Part shown: one piece after another, positions 38,939-46,665 of the stretch
How the letters are laid out: the number at the start of each line of letters is the position of its first letter
Numbering within the stretch: the first letter of the stretch is position 1
Origin: Phenylobacterium sp. Root1290
Lineage (GTDB): Bacteria > Pseudomonadota > Alphaproteobacteria > Caulobacterales > Caulobacteraceae
Reading direction: 5' to 3'
DNA length: 64,000 nt
NCBI RefSeq assembly: GCF_001425305.1
Contig: NZ_LMEE01000002.1
Span: forward strand, 258,191-322,190
Notes under the pieces: generated by a model
What the model was told of the DNA's origin: nothing
Seen by the model: only the letters and a program-made list of their open reading frames with translations
The model's database searches: none
Made by a program: the position numbers and the translations under genes

Positions 38939-39442
38939 CTAGACTTCCCGACGCATGAACACGCGCGCGGTCTCATCGAGCCCGCGCGCTTCGTGTTCGG
39001 CCCGGATCTCCGCCAGGCCCGGCGTCAGCTCGCCCACCTCCGCGAAGCCCAGCCGCGCGTAGTACGGCGCGTTGAACGGCACGTCCTTGAAGGTCGACAG
39101 CGTCAGCGCCGGCCAGCCCCGCGCCCCCGCCAGGTCCGCCACCGCGTCCAGCAGCCTCGCCCCGATCGCGCGCCGCGCGTGGCTCGGAGCCACGTCGATC
39201 TGTTCGACATAGGCGCAGCCCTCGACCGGCCGGAACATCACGAAGGCGACCGGCGCCCCCGCCTCGGCGGCGACCAGCAGCCCGCCCTCCCCGATCCGCG
39301 CGGCCAGGATGGCGGCGTCGGTCGGCTCGTCATCGGCGAGCGCCGCCCGTTCCGTGCCAAGGAAGCGCGTCGCCGAAAGGCGTTCGATGTCGCGGACGCG
39401 CTCGATCTCGTCGGCGCGCGCAGGGCGGATGTGGAGGGTCAT
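38939..39442 (-). CDS. GNAT-family N-acetyltransferase
   Basis: 167 residues. MTLHIRPARADEIERVRDIERLS opens the fold, YVEQIDVAPSHARRAIGARLLDAVADLA is the acetyl-CoA-binding segment, and FNAPYYARLGFAEVGEL closes it. It is convergent with azoR, 3 bp between stops. The acceptor is unknown. Confidence 0.87.
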   Translation of the reverse strand: MTLHIRPARADEIERVRDIERLSATRFLGTERAALADDEPTDAAILAARIGEGGLLVAAEAGAPVAFVMFRPVEGCAYVEQIDVAPSHARRAIGARLLDAVADLAGARGWPALTLSTFKDVPFNAPYYARLGFAEVGELTPGLAEIRAEHEARGLDETARVFMRREV

Positions 39443-39600
39443 ATGGATGCCTGGTCAGAAGGGATCGCCGCGCCGCTCGGGCGAGCGTGAAAGCTTGTTC
39501 GCGAAAATTGCGGACTTCAGGCTTTCAAGGATCGTGGTCTCCATGCGGCTCGCCCAGGCGGCCCCCGCGCATTACATAGACCGCACGAGAGGAAGCCGCC

Positions 39601-40254
39601 ATGCAGACGCCCCGCCTGATCTACTTCGCCGACCCGATGTGTTCGTGGTGCTACGGCTTCTCGCCCGTCATCACCCAGATCCGGCAGACCTTCGGCCGGG
39701 CGCTGCCGATCCAGCTGGTGATGGGCGGACTGCGTCCTGGAACGGAAACGCCCTCCACCGAACAGTCCCGGACCGAACTGAAGGTCCACTGGGAACACGT
39801 GTATGAGGCGACCGGCCTGCCGTTCGACGACGCCGTCCTCGACCGGCCCGGCTTTCTCTACGACACCGATCCGGCCGCCCGGGCCGTGGTGCGCGTGCGC
39901 CGCCACGACGGAGAAAAGGCAGTGCTGTTCCTGCGCCGCCTGCACCACGCCTTCTACGCCGAGGGTCAGGACGTGACCAAGGCCGAGGTCCTGGCCGGCC
40001 TCGCCGCCGAGTTCGGCGTCGAGCGCGACGCCTTCCTCGCCGACTTCGAGACCGACGACCTCAAGCACGAAACCTGGAACGACTACGCCACGGCCCAGCG
40101 CGCCGGCGTCACCGGCTTCCCGACCCTGGTCGGCGGCCCCAACGAGGAAGGTCACTACGGCATCGTCAACCGCGGCTATCAGCCGGCGCCGGCCGTGCTG
40201 TCGGTCCTGCACCAGTGGCTGGGCACGGAGCCGGACGCCGCTACTCCAGCGTAA
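39601..40254 (+). CDS. DsbA-family (FrnE-like) thioredoxin-fold protein
   Basis: 217 residues. CSWC (Cys14, Cys17) sits in YFADPMCSWCYGF at the start of a thioredoxin fold with a helical insertion. GVTGFPTLVGG is the cis-Pro loop. There is no signal peptide, so it is cytoplasmic, like FrnE/HCCA-isomerase relatives in the DsbA superfamily. It likely acts as a disulfide oxidoreductase or glutathione-dependent enzyme. GAGAGGAAGCCGCC precedes the ATG. Its 3' end overlaps the convergent dodecin gene by 14 bp. Confidence 0.87.
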   Translation: MQTPRLIYFADPMCSWCYGFSPVITQIRQTFGRALPIQLVMGGLRPGTETPSTEQSRTELKVHWEHVYEATGLPFDDAVLDRPGFLYDTDPAARAVVRVRRHDGEKAVLFLRRLHHAFYAEGQDVTKAEVLAGLAAEFGVERDAFLADFETDDLKHETWNDYATAQRAGVTGFPTLVGGPNEEGHYGIVNRGYQPAPAVLSVLHQWLGTEPDAATPA

Positions 40255-40450
40255 AGCCGACCTTCAGCAGCACCTGATAGTGCGCGACCTTGCCGTCCTC
40301 GACATGGCCGCGCACCTGGATCACCTCGAACCAGCGAATGTTGCGCACCGTGGCGCTGGCCTTGGAGACCGCCGTCTGGATGGCGTCCTCCACGCTCGAG
40401 GTCGATGACCCCGCCAGTTCCAGAAGCTTGTAGACATTGTCGTCGGCCAT
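40241..40450 (-). CDS. Dodecin (flavin-binding small protein)
   Basis: 69 residues. VYKLLELAGSSTSSVEDAI, a Trp in NIRWFEVIQVRGHVEDG (the isoalloxazine-stacking Trp), and HYQVLLKVGFTLE match dodecin. Dodecins assemble into dodecameric shells storing FMN/riboflavin or related flavins. AAGGGAGACGGAAG precedes the start. Length is standard. Confidence 0.93.
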   Translation of the reverse strand: MADDNVYKLLELAGSSTSSVEDAIQTAVSKASATVRNIRWFEVIQVRGHVEDGKVAHYQVLLKVGFTLE

Positions 40451-40499
40451 CTTCCGTCTCCCTTGCGTCTCAAGGAGAAACGGACGCGTAGCCGCGGCG

Positions 40500-40661
40500 G
40501 TTGCCGCTAGGCTTCGCGCTTGGGCGCGGCCGGACGCTGCGCGGCCCGTTCGAGCAGGACCTGCCGCAGGAGGCGGCCGACCTGATCGCCTTCCTGATCA
40601 GCGACCGGGCCGCCACCCTTCACGGCGCGGAATCGACGGCGGCACGGCGCCGACCGCCTGA
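40500..40661 (+). pseudogene. Frameshifted 3' remnant of an SDR gene
   Basis: One frame reads EQDLPQEAADLIAFLISDRAATLHGAE (given here as separate pieces EQDLPQEAADL / IAFLISDRAATLHGAE). After a frame change it continues IDGGTAPTA and a stop at 40661. The joined sequence is the C-terminus of a short-chain dehydrogenase, where 'FLxSDRAATLHGAE..IDGGT' is usual, with a few bases lost between GAE and IDGG. No upstream SDR core is visible, because dodecin occupies that space. It is therefore a truncated and frameshifted relic. Confidence 0.6.
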
Positions 40662-40665
40662 GCCG

Positions 40666-41430
40666 TCAGAACTTGTAGTCCATCCCGATCCTCAGGAGGT
40701 TCGCCCGCGTGTCGGATTCCGTCGTGAACGCGGCATAGCCGTTTGGCGTCACCCACGTGGCCCTCACTTCGCCGAAGTCGGTGTAGATCCACTCGCCGCG
40801 CACCGACACGTTGTCGCTGAAGGCGTAGGCGCCGCCGAGGCCTGCGGCCCAGCCGGTCTTGGTGTCGTCGTCGGTGAAGCTTCCGGTGTTCCCCAGCGCC
40901 CGGTTGTCCGTGTAGCTGGCCTTCACCTCGATGTTCGAGACGGCCAGGCCGGCGGTGCCGTAGATCATGTACGGCCCGCTCGCCCAGCCGATGCGCGGCC
41001 GCAGCGTCCAGACCCAGTCGGTGCTGACCTCCTGGCTGAGGGTCGCGGTGATCGGCGGATTGAGCACCGACGGCAGGATGATGGAGTTCGACCGGCTCTG
41101 GCCGATGTCCATCCAGCCGACATCGGTCTCCAGCCCGAACACCCAGCTGCCGGTTTGGTAGTTTAGCCCGCCCTGGACGCCCCCGGTGAATCCCGTGTCG
41201 TTGCTGTCTTCGGCGATCGGCGCGTTGAGCACGGCGATGTCGCGCGGATCGATCGGCGCGGCGCCGCGCCCAGGCTCGATCCGGGTCTTCATCGAGGTGT
41301 CGCCCCAGCTGGCGCCGAGGTTGCCGCCGACATAGAACCCGGTCCAGTCGTAGTCCTCCTGGGCCAGGGCCGAGGCGGGCGCGAGCAGGCTGATGCAGCC
41401 GGCCGCCGTCAATGCGAGCTTGAGAGACAT
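40666..41430 (-). CDS. Outer-membrane beta-barrel protein (Omp25/31-like porin family)
   Basis: 254 residues. A signal peptide ends about residue 23 (ALA), followed by DYDWTGFYVGGNLGASWG, the opening of the Omp25/31 'outer membrane immunogenic protein' family. Amphipathic strands follow, and the C-terminus is LLRIGMDYKF with a final Phe for BAM recognition. It is probably an eight-stranded barrel with a structural role. A short remnant of an SDR gene lies just beyond its stop. Confidence 0.88.
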   Translation of the reverse strand: MSLKLALTAAGCISLLAPASALAQEDYDWTGFYVGGNLGASWGDTSMKTRIEPGRGAAPIDPRDIAVLNAPIAEDSNDTGFTGGVQGGLNYQTGSWVFGLETDVGWMDIGQSRSNSIILPSVLNPPITATLSQEVSTDWVWTLRPRIGWASGPYMIYGTAGLAVSNIEVKASYTDNRALGNTGSFTDDDTKTGWAAGLGGAYAFSDNVSVRGEWIYTDFGEVRATWVTPNGYAAFTTESDTRANLLRIGMDYKF

Positions 41431-41777
41431 GGCTATCCCCTCTCATTTTTGGGTTGGGCGACGCCCGCTCAGGCCTGGACCGCCTTCGGCGAAGGACCGC
41501 CGAGGTCGAGCTGGGCATCTTTAAAAAAGAAGCGCTTGAAAGCGTCGCTGGAGGAGTCTCCAGCCCAGTCATTCTGGCGCCGCCGGCGGCCCACGCCTAT
41601 ATCGGGTCGATGCCCCATCGGGTCATAAGGCGCAGTTACTGGCTGGATCGGCCACGACAATGCGCCGCCATTTGGCCACGGATCTTCATAGATCTTCGAG
41701 GGCCAAGAAAGGATGGCGCGACATGCTTTCACATGCCGCGCCAATGCTTACAGAAGATGTTGAGACGCGTACCCGCC
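41431..41777. other. Intergenic stretch without a recognised gene
   Basis: About 350 bases between the OMP start and the SnoaL-like gene. A 91-codon frame on the reverse strand (41469-41744) has no ribosome site or recognisable motif. The segment TTTAAAAAAGAAGCGC near 41520 is AT-rich and may belong to the leftward OMP promoter. No RNA gene was recognised. Confidence 0.5.
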
Positions 41778-42137
41778 CTAGCCCGGGATCTGGTCCAGGA
41801 AACCGGTGACGCTCTTCAGGCGCCCATCCTCGACCCGGACATAGTCGGTGCCCTTGATCGGGGCGTCGGCGCCGTCCGGGCCCAGGCCCCAGGAGAAGCG
41901 GACATGCTCACCGTGGCCGTCCGGCTCGCCGATCAGCGCGAAGCGGAAGCCCGGGAAGCGCTCCTGCACCCCGGCGATCAGGGCGTCGACCCCGGCGTGG
42001 CCCTCGACCGCGGCCATCGGGTCCACATAGGTGGCGTCGCCGCTCCAGGTGTCGGCGATCATCGCCTGGCGGGCGGCGACGTCGGTCTCGTTCCAGGCGG
42101 CGATGTAGATTTCGGCGATGTCGGCGGCGTTGGTCAT
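41778..42137 (-). CDS. SnoaL-like / nuclear-transport-factor-2 fold protein
   Basis: 119 residues. IAEIYIAAWNETDVAARQAMI, YVDPMAAVEGHAGVDALIAG and VRFSWGLGPDG give the polyketide-cyclase-like cone fold. The start at 42137 is set by a perfect AAGGAGCTTTCCG immediately upstream; 10 more codons upstream lack support. The function is unknown, since such proteins bind or isomerise small hydrophobic ligands. It is divergent from the dienelactone hydrolase gene. Confidence 0.83.
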   Translation of the reverse strand: MTNAADIAEIYIAAWNETDVAARQAMIADTWSGDATYVDPMAAVEGHAGVDALIAGVQERFPGFRFALIGEPDGHGEHVRFSWGLGPDGADAPIKGTDYVRVEDGRLKSVTGFLDQIPG

Positions 42138-42274
42138 CGGAAAGCTCCTTGTTGATGAGCCGACCATGCCGGCCGGGCCGAGGCCGCGCGATTACCCGCC
42201 AGGTAACGTAGGGACCGCCTTGCGAAGCCCGCATCCCAGCGCCTAGCGTCGGTCCGCCCAAGGGAGGACCGCGC

Positions 42275-42994
42275 ATGGACAGCCATATCCGCACCATCGA
42301 GTACCATCGCGACGACGCGCTGCACGACGGGGCGCTGGTGCTGCCCGACGGAGCGACGGCTCCGCTGCCCGGCGTACTGGTGTTCCATGGCTGGGAAGGC
42401 CGCTCCGAGGGCCAGGAGGCCTTCGCCCATAAGCTGGCCGGCCTCGGCTACGGCGCCTTCTGCGTCGACCTCTATGGCAAGGGCCGGCGCGGCGAGACCC
42501 CGGCCGAGTGCGAGGCGCTGATGACCCCGCTCGTCCAGGACCGCGCCGAACTGCGCCGGCGCCTGCTGCACGTGGTCGAGGTGGTCGCCGCCCTGCCCGA
42601 ACTTCGCGCCGACCGGCTGGCCGCGATCGGCTTCTGCTTCGGCGGGCTGTGCGTGCTCGACCTCGCCCGCGCCGGCGCGCCGCTCAAGGGCGTGGCCAGC
42701 TTCCATGGCCTGTTCACCCCGCCCGGCCTGCCGACCGCCAGCCCGATCGCCGCCAAGGTCGCGGCCTATCACGGCTGGGACGACCCGATGGTGCCGCCCG
42801 CCGACGTCGTCGCCCTGGGTCAGGAACTGACCGCCGCTCAGGCCGACTGGCAGATCCACGCCTTCGGCGGCGCCAAGCACGCCTTCATGAACCCCGGCGC
42901 GAACCTGCCCGACATGGGCATCGAGTATCACGAGCGCACCGCGCACCGCGCCTGGACCGCCATGGCCGGCTTCCTGGGCGAGGCGCTGGCCTGA
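42275..42994 (+). CDS. Dienelactone hydrolase family protein
   Basis: 239 residues. The Cys nucleophile Cys121 lies in GFCFGG, the acid in AAYHGWDDPMVPP (about 169-174) and the His in AKHAFMNPG (about 205-208), the triad of carboxymethylenebutenolidase-type hydrolases. It hydrolyses lactones or thioesters and the natural substrate is unknown. GGGAGGACCGCGC precedes the ATG. The EthD-domain gene begins 2 bp after its stop. Confidence 0.9.
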   Translation: MDSHIRTIEYHRDDALHDGALVLPDGATAPLPGVLVFHGWEGRSEGQEAFAHKLAGLGYGAFCVDLYGKGRRGETPAECEALMTPLVQDRAELRRRLLHVVEVVAALPELRADRLAAIGFCFGGLCVLDLARAGAPLKGVASFHGLFTPPGLPTASPIAAKVAAYHGWDDPMVPPADVVALGQELTAAQADWQIHAFGGAKHAFMNPGANLPDMGIEYHERTAHRAWTAMAGFLGEALA

Positions 42995-42996
42995 TC

Positions 42997-43359
42997 ATGC
43001 TCAAGCTCACCTTCGCCCTGGTTCGGCGGCCCGACCTGACCCGCGAGCAGTTCCAGGACTACTGGCTGAACACCCATGCCCCGCTGGTCGCCAGCGTGCG
43101 CGACGCGCTGCGCATCAGGCGCTACGTCCAGTTGCACAGCCTGCCGCTGGATGCGTCCGCCGCATTGCGCGACGTACGCGGCGGACCGGAGGGCTTCGAT
43201 GGCGTCGCCCAGCTCTGGTGGGACAGTTTCGAGGACATGGCCGCCGCCGAGCCGCAGGCGGCCCGCGCCGCCGGAGCACTGCTTCTGGAGGACGAGAAGC
43301 GATTCATCGACCTCTCGCGCTCACCCCTATGGTGGGGCCACGAGCACGTCATCTTCTAA
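42997..43359 (+). CDS. EthD-domain protein
   Basis: 120 residues of ferredoxin-like fold. MLKLTFALVRRPDLTREQFQDYW and NTHAPLVASV are the EthD opening, followed by an aromatic WWDSFEDM segment and the terminal FIDLSRSPLWWGHEHVIF. EthD proteins aid degradation or cyclisation of ethers and polyketides. The ATG at 42997 overlaps the hydrolase operon boundary, so co-translation is likely. Confidence 0.87.
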   Translation: MLKLTFALVRRPDLTREQFQDYWLNTHAPLVASVRDALRIRRYVQLHSLPLDASAALRDVRGGPEGFDGVAQLWWDSFEDMAAAEPQAARAAGALLLEDEKRFIDLSRSPLWWGHEHVIF

Positions 43360-43375
43360 GCACGGTAAAGAAAAA

Positions 43376-43408
43376 GGCGCTCCCGACCAAAGCCGGAAGC
43401 GCCCTTTT
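43376..43408 (+). terminator. Intrinsic terminator after EthD gene
   Basis: GGCGCT (43376) pairs with AGCGCC (43398-43403), with an inner CCG/CGG pairing around a CAAAG loop, followed by CTTTT. Confidence 0.75.
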
Positions 43409-43598
43409 AGCCTGTCCCCACAGGCGGACCTCGTCGCCGTCATCGGCGCCGCGTCGAAACGATGGCGTCTTTATGACGGAGGCGATGAGTCCATCCAATT
43501 AACATTCTTGTCGCAGTTGTTCCGCAGGCGGACTTGCCACCACAAAATGCGTGAACGTGGCGCCGAGAACACCCTACCACAGATAGAACTTGATCTGA

Positions 43599-44039
43599 TT
43601 ACGCCGCCCGGTCGCGCGCCTTGCCTCTCAGGCCGAACCCGCCCTCGCCATGACCGCCCAGGCTGGAGAACCGAGCCTCCTCGGCCTTGTGGAAATACTG
43701 CGAGGCCACCAGCCACGCCTTGACGGGCCTGAGGCCCCCCAGGCAGCCGAGGATCAGGGCCGGGAACACGGTCACCGCATGCACCCACAACGGCGGGTGA
43801 TAGACCACCTCGACATAGGTGAAGACGGCGATGACGATCATCCCGATGGCGGTCATCACGAAGAAGGCGGGACCGTCAGCCGGATCGGCGAACGAGAGAT
43901 CCAGGCCGCAGGCGTCGCATTCCTTGGCCATGGTCAGGAAGCCGCGGAACAGCTTGCCCTTGCCGCAGCGCGGGCAGCGGCAGGTCAGGCCCGAGATGAT
44001 GGGCAGCGGGGGATCATAGGTGGGTTCGGCGTCGGCCAT
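43599..44039 (-). CDS. DUF983 family membrane protein
   Basis: 146 residues. Two CxxC knuckles, CRCPRCGKGKLF and CDACGLDLSF, precede two membrane helices (FFVMTAIGMIVIAVFTYVEV and a second ending at LGCLGG). This is DUF983, often near cytochrome oxidase assembly genes elsewhere, with no known biochemical role. The start at 44039 gives AGGACATGGTC spacing; an ATG 6 bp upstream is equally in frame. It is divergent from the MocR regulator gene. Confidence 0.85.
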   Translation of the reverse strand: MADAEPTYDPPLPIISGLTCRCPRCGKGKLFRGFLTMAKECDACGLDLSFADPADGPAFFVMTAIGMIVIAVFTYVEVVYHPPLWVHAVTVFPALILGCLGGLRPVKAWLVASQYFHKAEEARFSSLGGHGEGGFGLRGKARDRAA

Positions 44040-44054
44040 GACCATGTCCTATTA

Positions 44055-44099
44055 CATACAATCGTTGCATTGATGCCTACAATTGCCTATCAATGTATG
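44055..44099. promoter_or_regulatory. Repeat-rich operator region between DUF983 and MocR genes
   Basis: CATACA (44055-44060) faces TGTATG (44094-44099). CATTGAT/ATCAATG and ACAATCG/ACAATTG copies lie in between. MocR/GntR regulators bind such direct plus inverted repeats, so this is a likely autoregulatory site. Confidence 0.45.
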
Positions 44100-44122
44100 G
44101 ATACTGAGCGCGGATAGCAAGC

Positions 44123-45496
44123 ATGGCCTCCCCTGCGACCCTTTGGCTGCGGCGCGTCGAACGCGGCGACGGCCCGATCTACTTGGCCATCCTGCGCGGC
44201 CTTGAGGCCGCCATCGCCGACGGCGAACTGCAGGCCGGCGAGCAGTTGCCGCCGCAACGGGCGGTGGCCTCGGCGCTCGGCGTCGACTTCACCACCGTCA
44301 CCCGCGCCTACACCGCCGCCCGCGCCCGCGGGCTGGTCGAGGGCTCGGTCGGCCGCGGCACCTTCGTCGCCGGCCGCGCGGCCGAAGACGAGGCGGGCCT
44401 CGTCGATCTCTCCATGAACCTGCCGCCCCCGCCCAAGGGGCTCAACCTCGGGAAACTCCTGAAGGAGACCGCCCAGGCGGTGCTGGAGCGCACCGACGCC
44501 CAGGCGCTGATGGCCTATCACCCGTCCGGCGGCTCGCTGGCCCAGCGCACGGCCGGCGCGACCTGGCTCGCGCCCTGCCTGGGGCAGGTCGCGCCCGATC
44601 GCATCGTCGTCGCGCCAGGGGCCCAGGCCGCCCTGACCGCCGCCCTCGCCCTGCTCGCCCGCCGCGGCGATGCGGTGATCGTCGAGCCGCTGACCTATCC
44701 GGGCCTGCGTTCGGCCGCCGCCCTGCTCGGGCTGCGCCTGGTTCCCTGCCCAGTGGACGAGGACGGCTTCGATCCCCAGGCCCTGGCGCGGCTCTGCGCC
44801 GAGACCGCCCCGCGCGCCATCTACTGCATTCCGACCCAGCAGAACCCGACCGCCGCGACCATGAGCGAAAGTCGCCGCCGCGCGATCGCCGCGCTCGCCC
44901 GCACCTCCGGCGTGCCGATCATCGAGGACGACGCCTACGGCCGGCTGCCGGCCGATCCCGTGCCCGCCATCGCCGCCTTCGCGCCCGAGATGGTCTGGCA
45001 TCTGGCCACCACCGCCAAGGCGCTGTCTCCTGGCCTGCGGATCGGCTTCGTCGCCGCCCCCGACGCGAGCGCCGCCCAGCGCCTGGCCGAGGCCTTGCGC
45101 GCCACCACCCTGATGCCCGCCCCGCTCAGCGCCGCCATCGTCACCGCCTGGATCCGCGAAGGAACCGCCGAACGCGTGCTGGCCGCCGTCCGCGCCGAGG
45201 CGTCCGAGCGCCAGGCCCTCGCCCGCCAGATCCTGCCCGCCGCCAAGGGCTCGCCCGAAGGCATCCACATCTGGCTCGACACGCCCGACCACTGGCCGGG
45301 CGAACGCCTGCGCGAGACCGCCCAGAGCCGGGGCCTGTCCCTGGTCACCGCCGACGCCTTCGCCGCCGCGCCGGGCGCGCGCGCCGGCCTGCGCATTTCG
45401 CTGGGGGGTCCGTCCAAGCAAACGGTGCTGGCCCAGGCCCTGCGCGGCGTCGCCGCCATCCTCGACGGCGAGCCCACGGGCCGGATGGTGGTCTGA
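44123..45496 (+). CDS. MocR-family regulator (GntR HTH + aminotransferase-like domain)
   Basis: 457 residues. The GntR winged helix is LPPQRAVASALGVDFTTVTRAYTAARARGLVEGSVGRGTFV (about 41-82, split by the turn). A fold-type I aminotransferase domain follows, with the PLP lysine Lys299 in TTAKALSPGLRIG and IIEDDAYGRL as the Asp loop. MocR proteins sense PLP or amino compounds and often control PLP salvage or amine genes. The target is not evident; the divergent DUF983 gene and itself are the nearest. Confidence 0.9.
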   Translation: MASPATLWLRRVERGDGPIYLAILRGLEAAIADGELQAGEQLPPQRAVASALGVDFTTVTRAYTAARARGLVEGSVGRGTFVAGRAAEDEAGLVDLSMNLPPPPKGLNLGKLLKETAQAVLERTDAQALMAYHPSGGSLAQRTAGATWLAPCLGQVAPDRIVVAPGAQAALTAALALLARRGDAVIVEPLTYPGLRSAAALLGLRLVPCPVDEDGFDPQALARLCAETAPRAIYCIPTQQNPTAATMSESRRRAIAALARTSGVPIIEDDAYGRLPADPVPAIAAFAPEMVWHLATTAKALSPGLRIGFVAAPDASAAQRLAEALRATTLMPAPLSAAIVTAWIREGTAERVLAAVRAEASERQALARQILPAAKGSPEGIHIWLDTPDHWPGERLRETAQSRGLSLVTADAFAAAPGARAGLRISLGGPSKQTVLAQALRGVAAILDGEPTGRMVV

Positions 45497-45500
45497 AGAC

Positions 45501-45884
45501 TCAGCCCGGGAAGGTCAGGTATCCGCGCTCGACCATGCGCCGCATGGCCTCATAGGCTTCGGTCAGTTCCTCGTAGGCGCTGCGCAGCGAACCCAGCCGC
45601 TCGGTTTCCTGCGCCGTCAGCGGGCGCGGCGTCTCGCTGAGCGCCAGGGCCTGCGCCACCCACTGGCTGCGCGCGACCGCCGCCGCCACCGCCAGCTTCT
45701 GGAACTTGCCCGCGTCGGCCTGGCCGAGCATCTGGCCGATCACCTCGCGGTTGGAGGCATAGGCCGTATAGTCGATCTGCTCGATATGCCCGCGCAGGCG
45801 CTTCTGGGCCTGCGGATCCAGCGACCCGTCGGGCTCGAAGTGATCGTGGCTCCGCCGCACGCTAGAGGTCCGGGTCACCGACAT
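45501..45884 (-). CDS. Unrecognised helical protein
   Basis: 127 residues from the ATG at 45884 (MSVTRTSSVRRSHDHFEPDG). No signal or membrane segment. Mostly alpha-helical with Ala/Glu/Arg-rich heptads (KFQKLAVAAAVARSQW, ERLGSLRSAYEELTEAYEAM) and a final YLTFPG. It is convergent with the MocR gene. The frame extends 11 codons further upstream without support. No function is recognised. Confidence 0.6.
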   Translation of the reverse strand: MSVTRTSSVRRSHDHFEPDGSLDPQAQKRLRGHIEQIDYTAYASNREVIGQMLGQADAGKFQKLAVAAAVARSQWVAQALALSETPRPLTAQETERLGSLRSAYEELTEAYEAMRRMVERGYLTFPG

Positions 45885-45968
45885 GCCGACCTCCCAGGTC
45901 GCAAGGACCCCCGTCATGCGAGGGCCCCGCCATCCTGACGGGCCGCGACTTAAGAGGGTGTTACGCCG

Positions 45969-46496
45969 TCACTTGAACGTCCGGATCGGATTGGCGCCGT
46001 CCCAGCCCTCGGCGACCTTGCGGATATGCTCGAAGGTTCGCCCCTTCGTGCCGCTGATGTCGGAGATTTCGACGACCGTCCCCGGATGCGCCTGGGTGTC
46101 GAAATAGGCGAACCGCCCCTTCTCGCCGCCGATCGCGCCCTCGTGGCCGACCACGTAGCCCAGGGCCAGCGCCTTGTCGTAGAGCCCCTGATAGTCATGG
46201 GTCCAATAGGACATGTGCTGCAGGCCCTCGAGGCCGGCGTCCAGGAACTCCTTGTACATCGACGGCGCGTCGTTGCGCTGCTGGATCAGCTCGATCTGCA
46301 GGTCGCCTGAGTTCGCCAGCGCAATGGACATCTTCACGTCCGACGGGGCGCCGCGATGCCGAAACCAGTCGGTCTTGACGTCCTCGATATAGAACCAGGG
46401 ACCAACGCCCATGACTTCGATCCAATGCGTCATGGCCGCCTCGATGTCGCGCACGACATAGCCGTTCTGGCAGACCTTCCCGAATACCCGGCTCAT
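45969..46496 (-). CDS. VOC-family (glyoxalase/bleomycin-resistance fold) protein
   Basis: 175 residues. FGKVCQNGYVVRDIEAAMTHW, the metal-ligand candidates in the IELIQQ and HMSYWTHDY strands, and PGTVVEISD near the end give the paired beta-alpha-beta-beta-beta modules of the vicinal-oxygen-chelate fold. GGGAGGAACC precedes the ATG at 46496. The long frame upstream of it has no homology. It could be a dioxygenase, isomerase or binding protein, and the substrate is unknown. Confidence 0.87.
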   Translation of the reverse strand: MSRVFGKVCQNGYVVRDIEAAMTHWIEVMGVGPWFYIEDVKTDWFRHRGAPSDVKMSIALANSGDLQIELIQQRNDAPSMYKEFLDAGLEGLQHMSYWTHDYQGLYDKALALGYVVGHEGAIGGEKGRFAYFDTQAHPGTVVEISDISGTKGRTFEHIRKVAEGWDGANPIRTFK

Positions 46497-46665
46497 GGTT
46501 CCTCCCGTCGCGGCCTGGCTCATAGCCAACGTTCGTTCGCCCCGGTGAGCAACACCTAACGAACGCGCGGGCCGTTCAGGTGGATCTCTGCGCCCGCCGC
46601 AGGGAAACCCCCGATAGGCCCCCTCCGGTCCGCGCGCCAAGCTCTCGGGCCCTGGAGGACCCGTC

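Noticed and set aside
41469..41744. A 91-codon reverse-strand frame in the OMP/SnoaL gap
   Set aside because: No ribosome site and a motif-free translation with mixed codon use.
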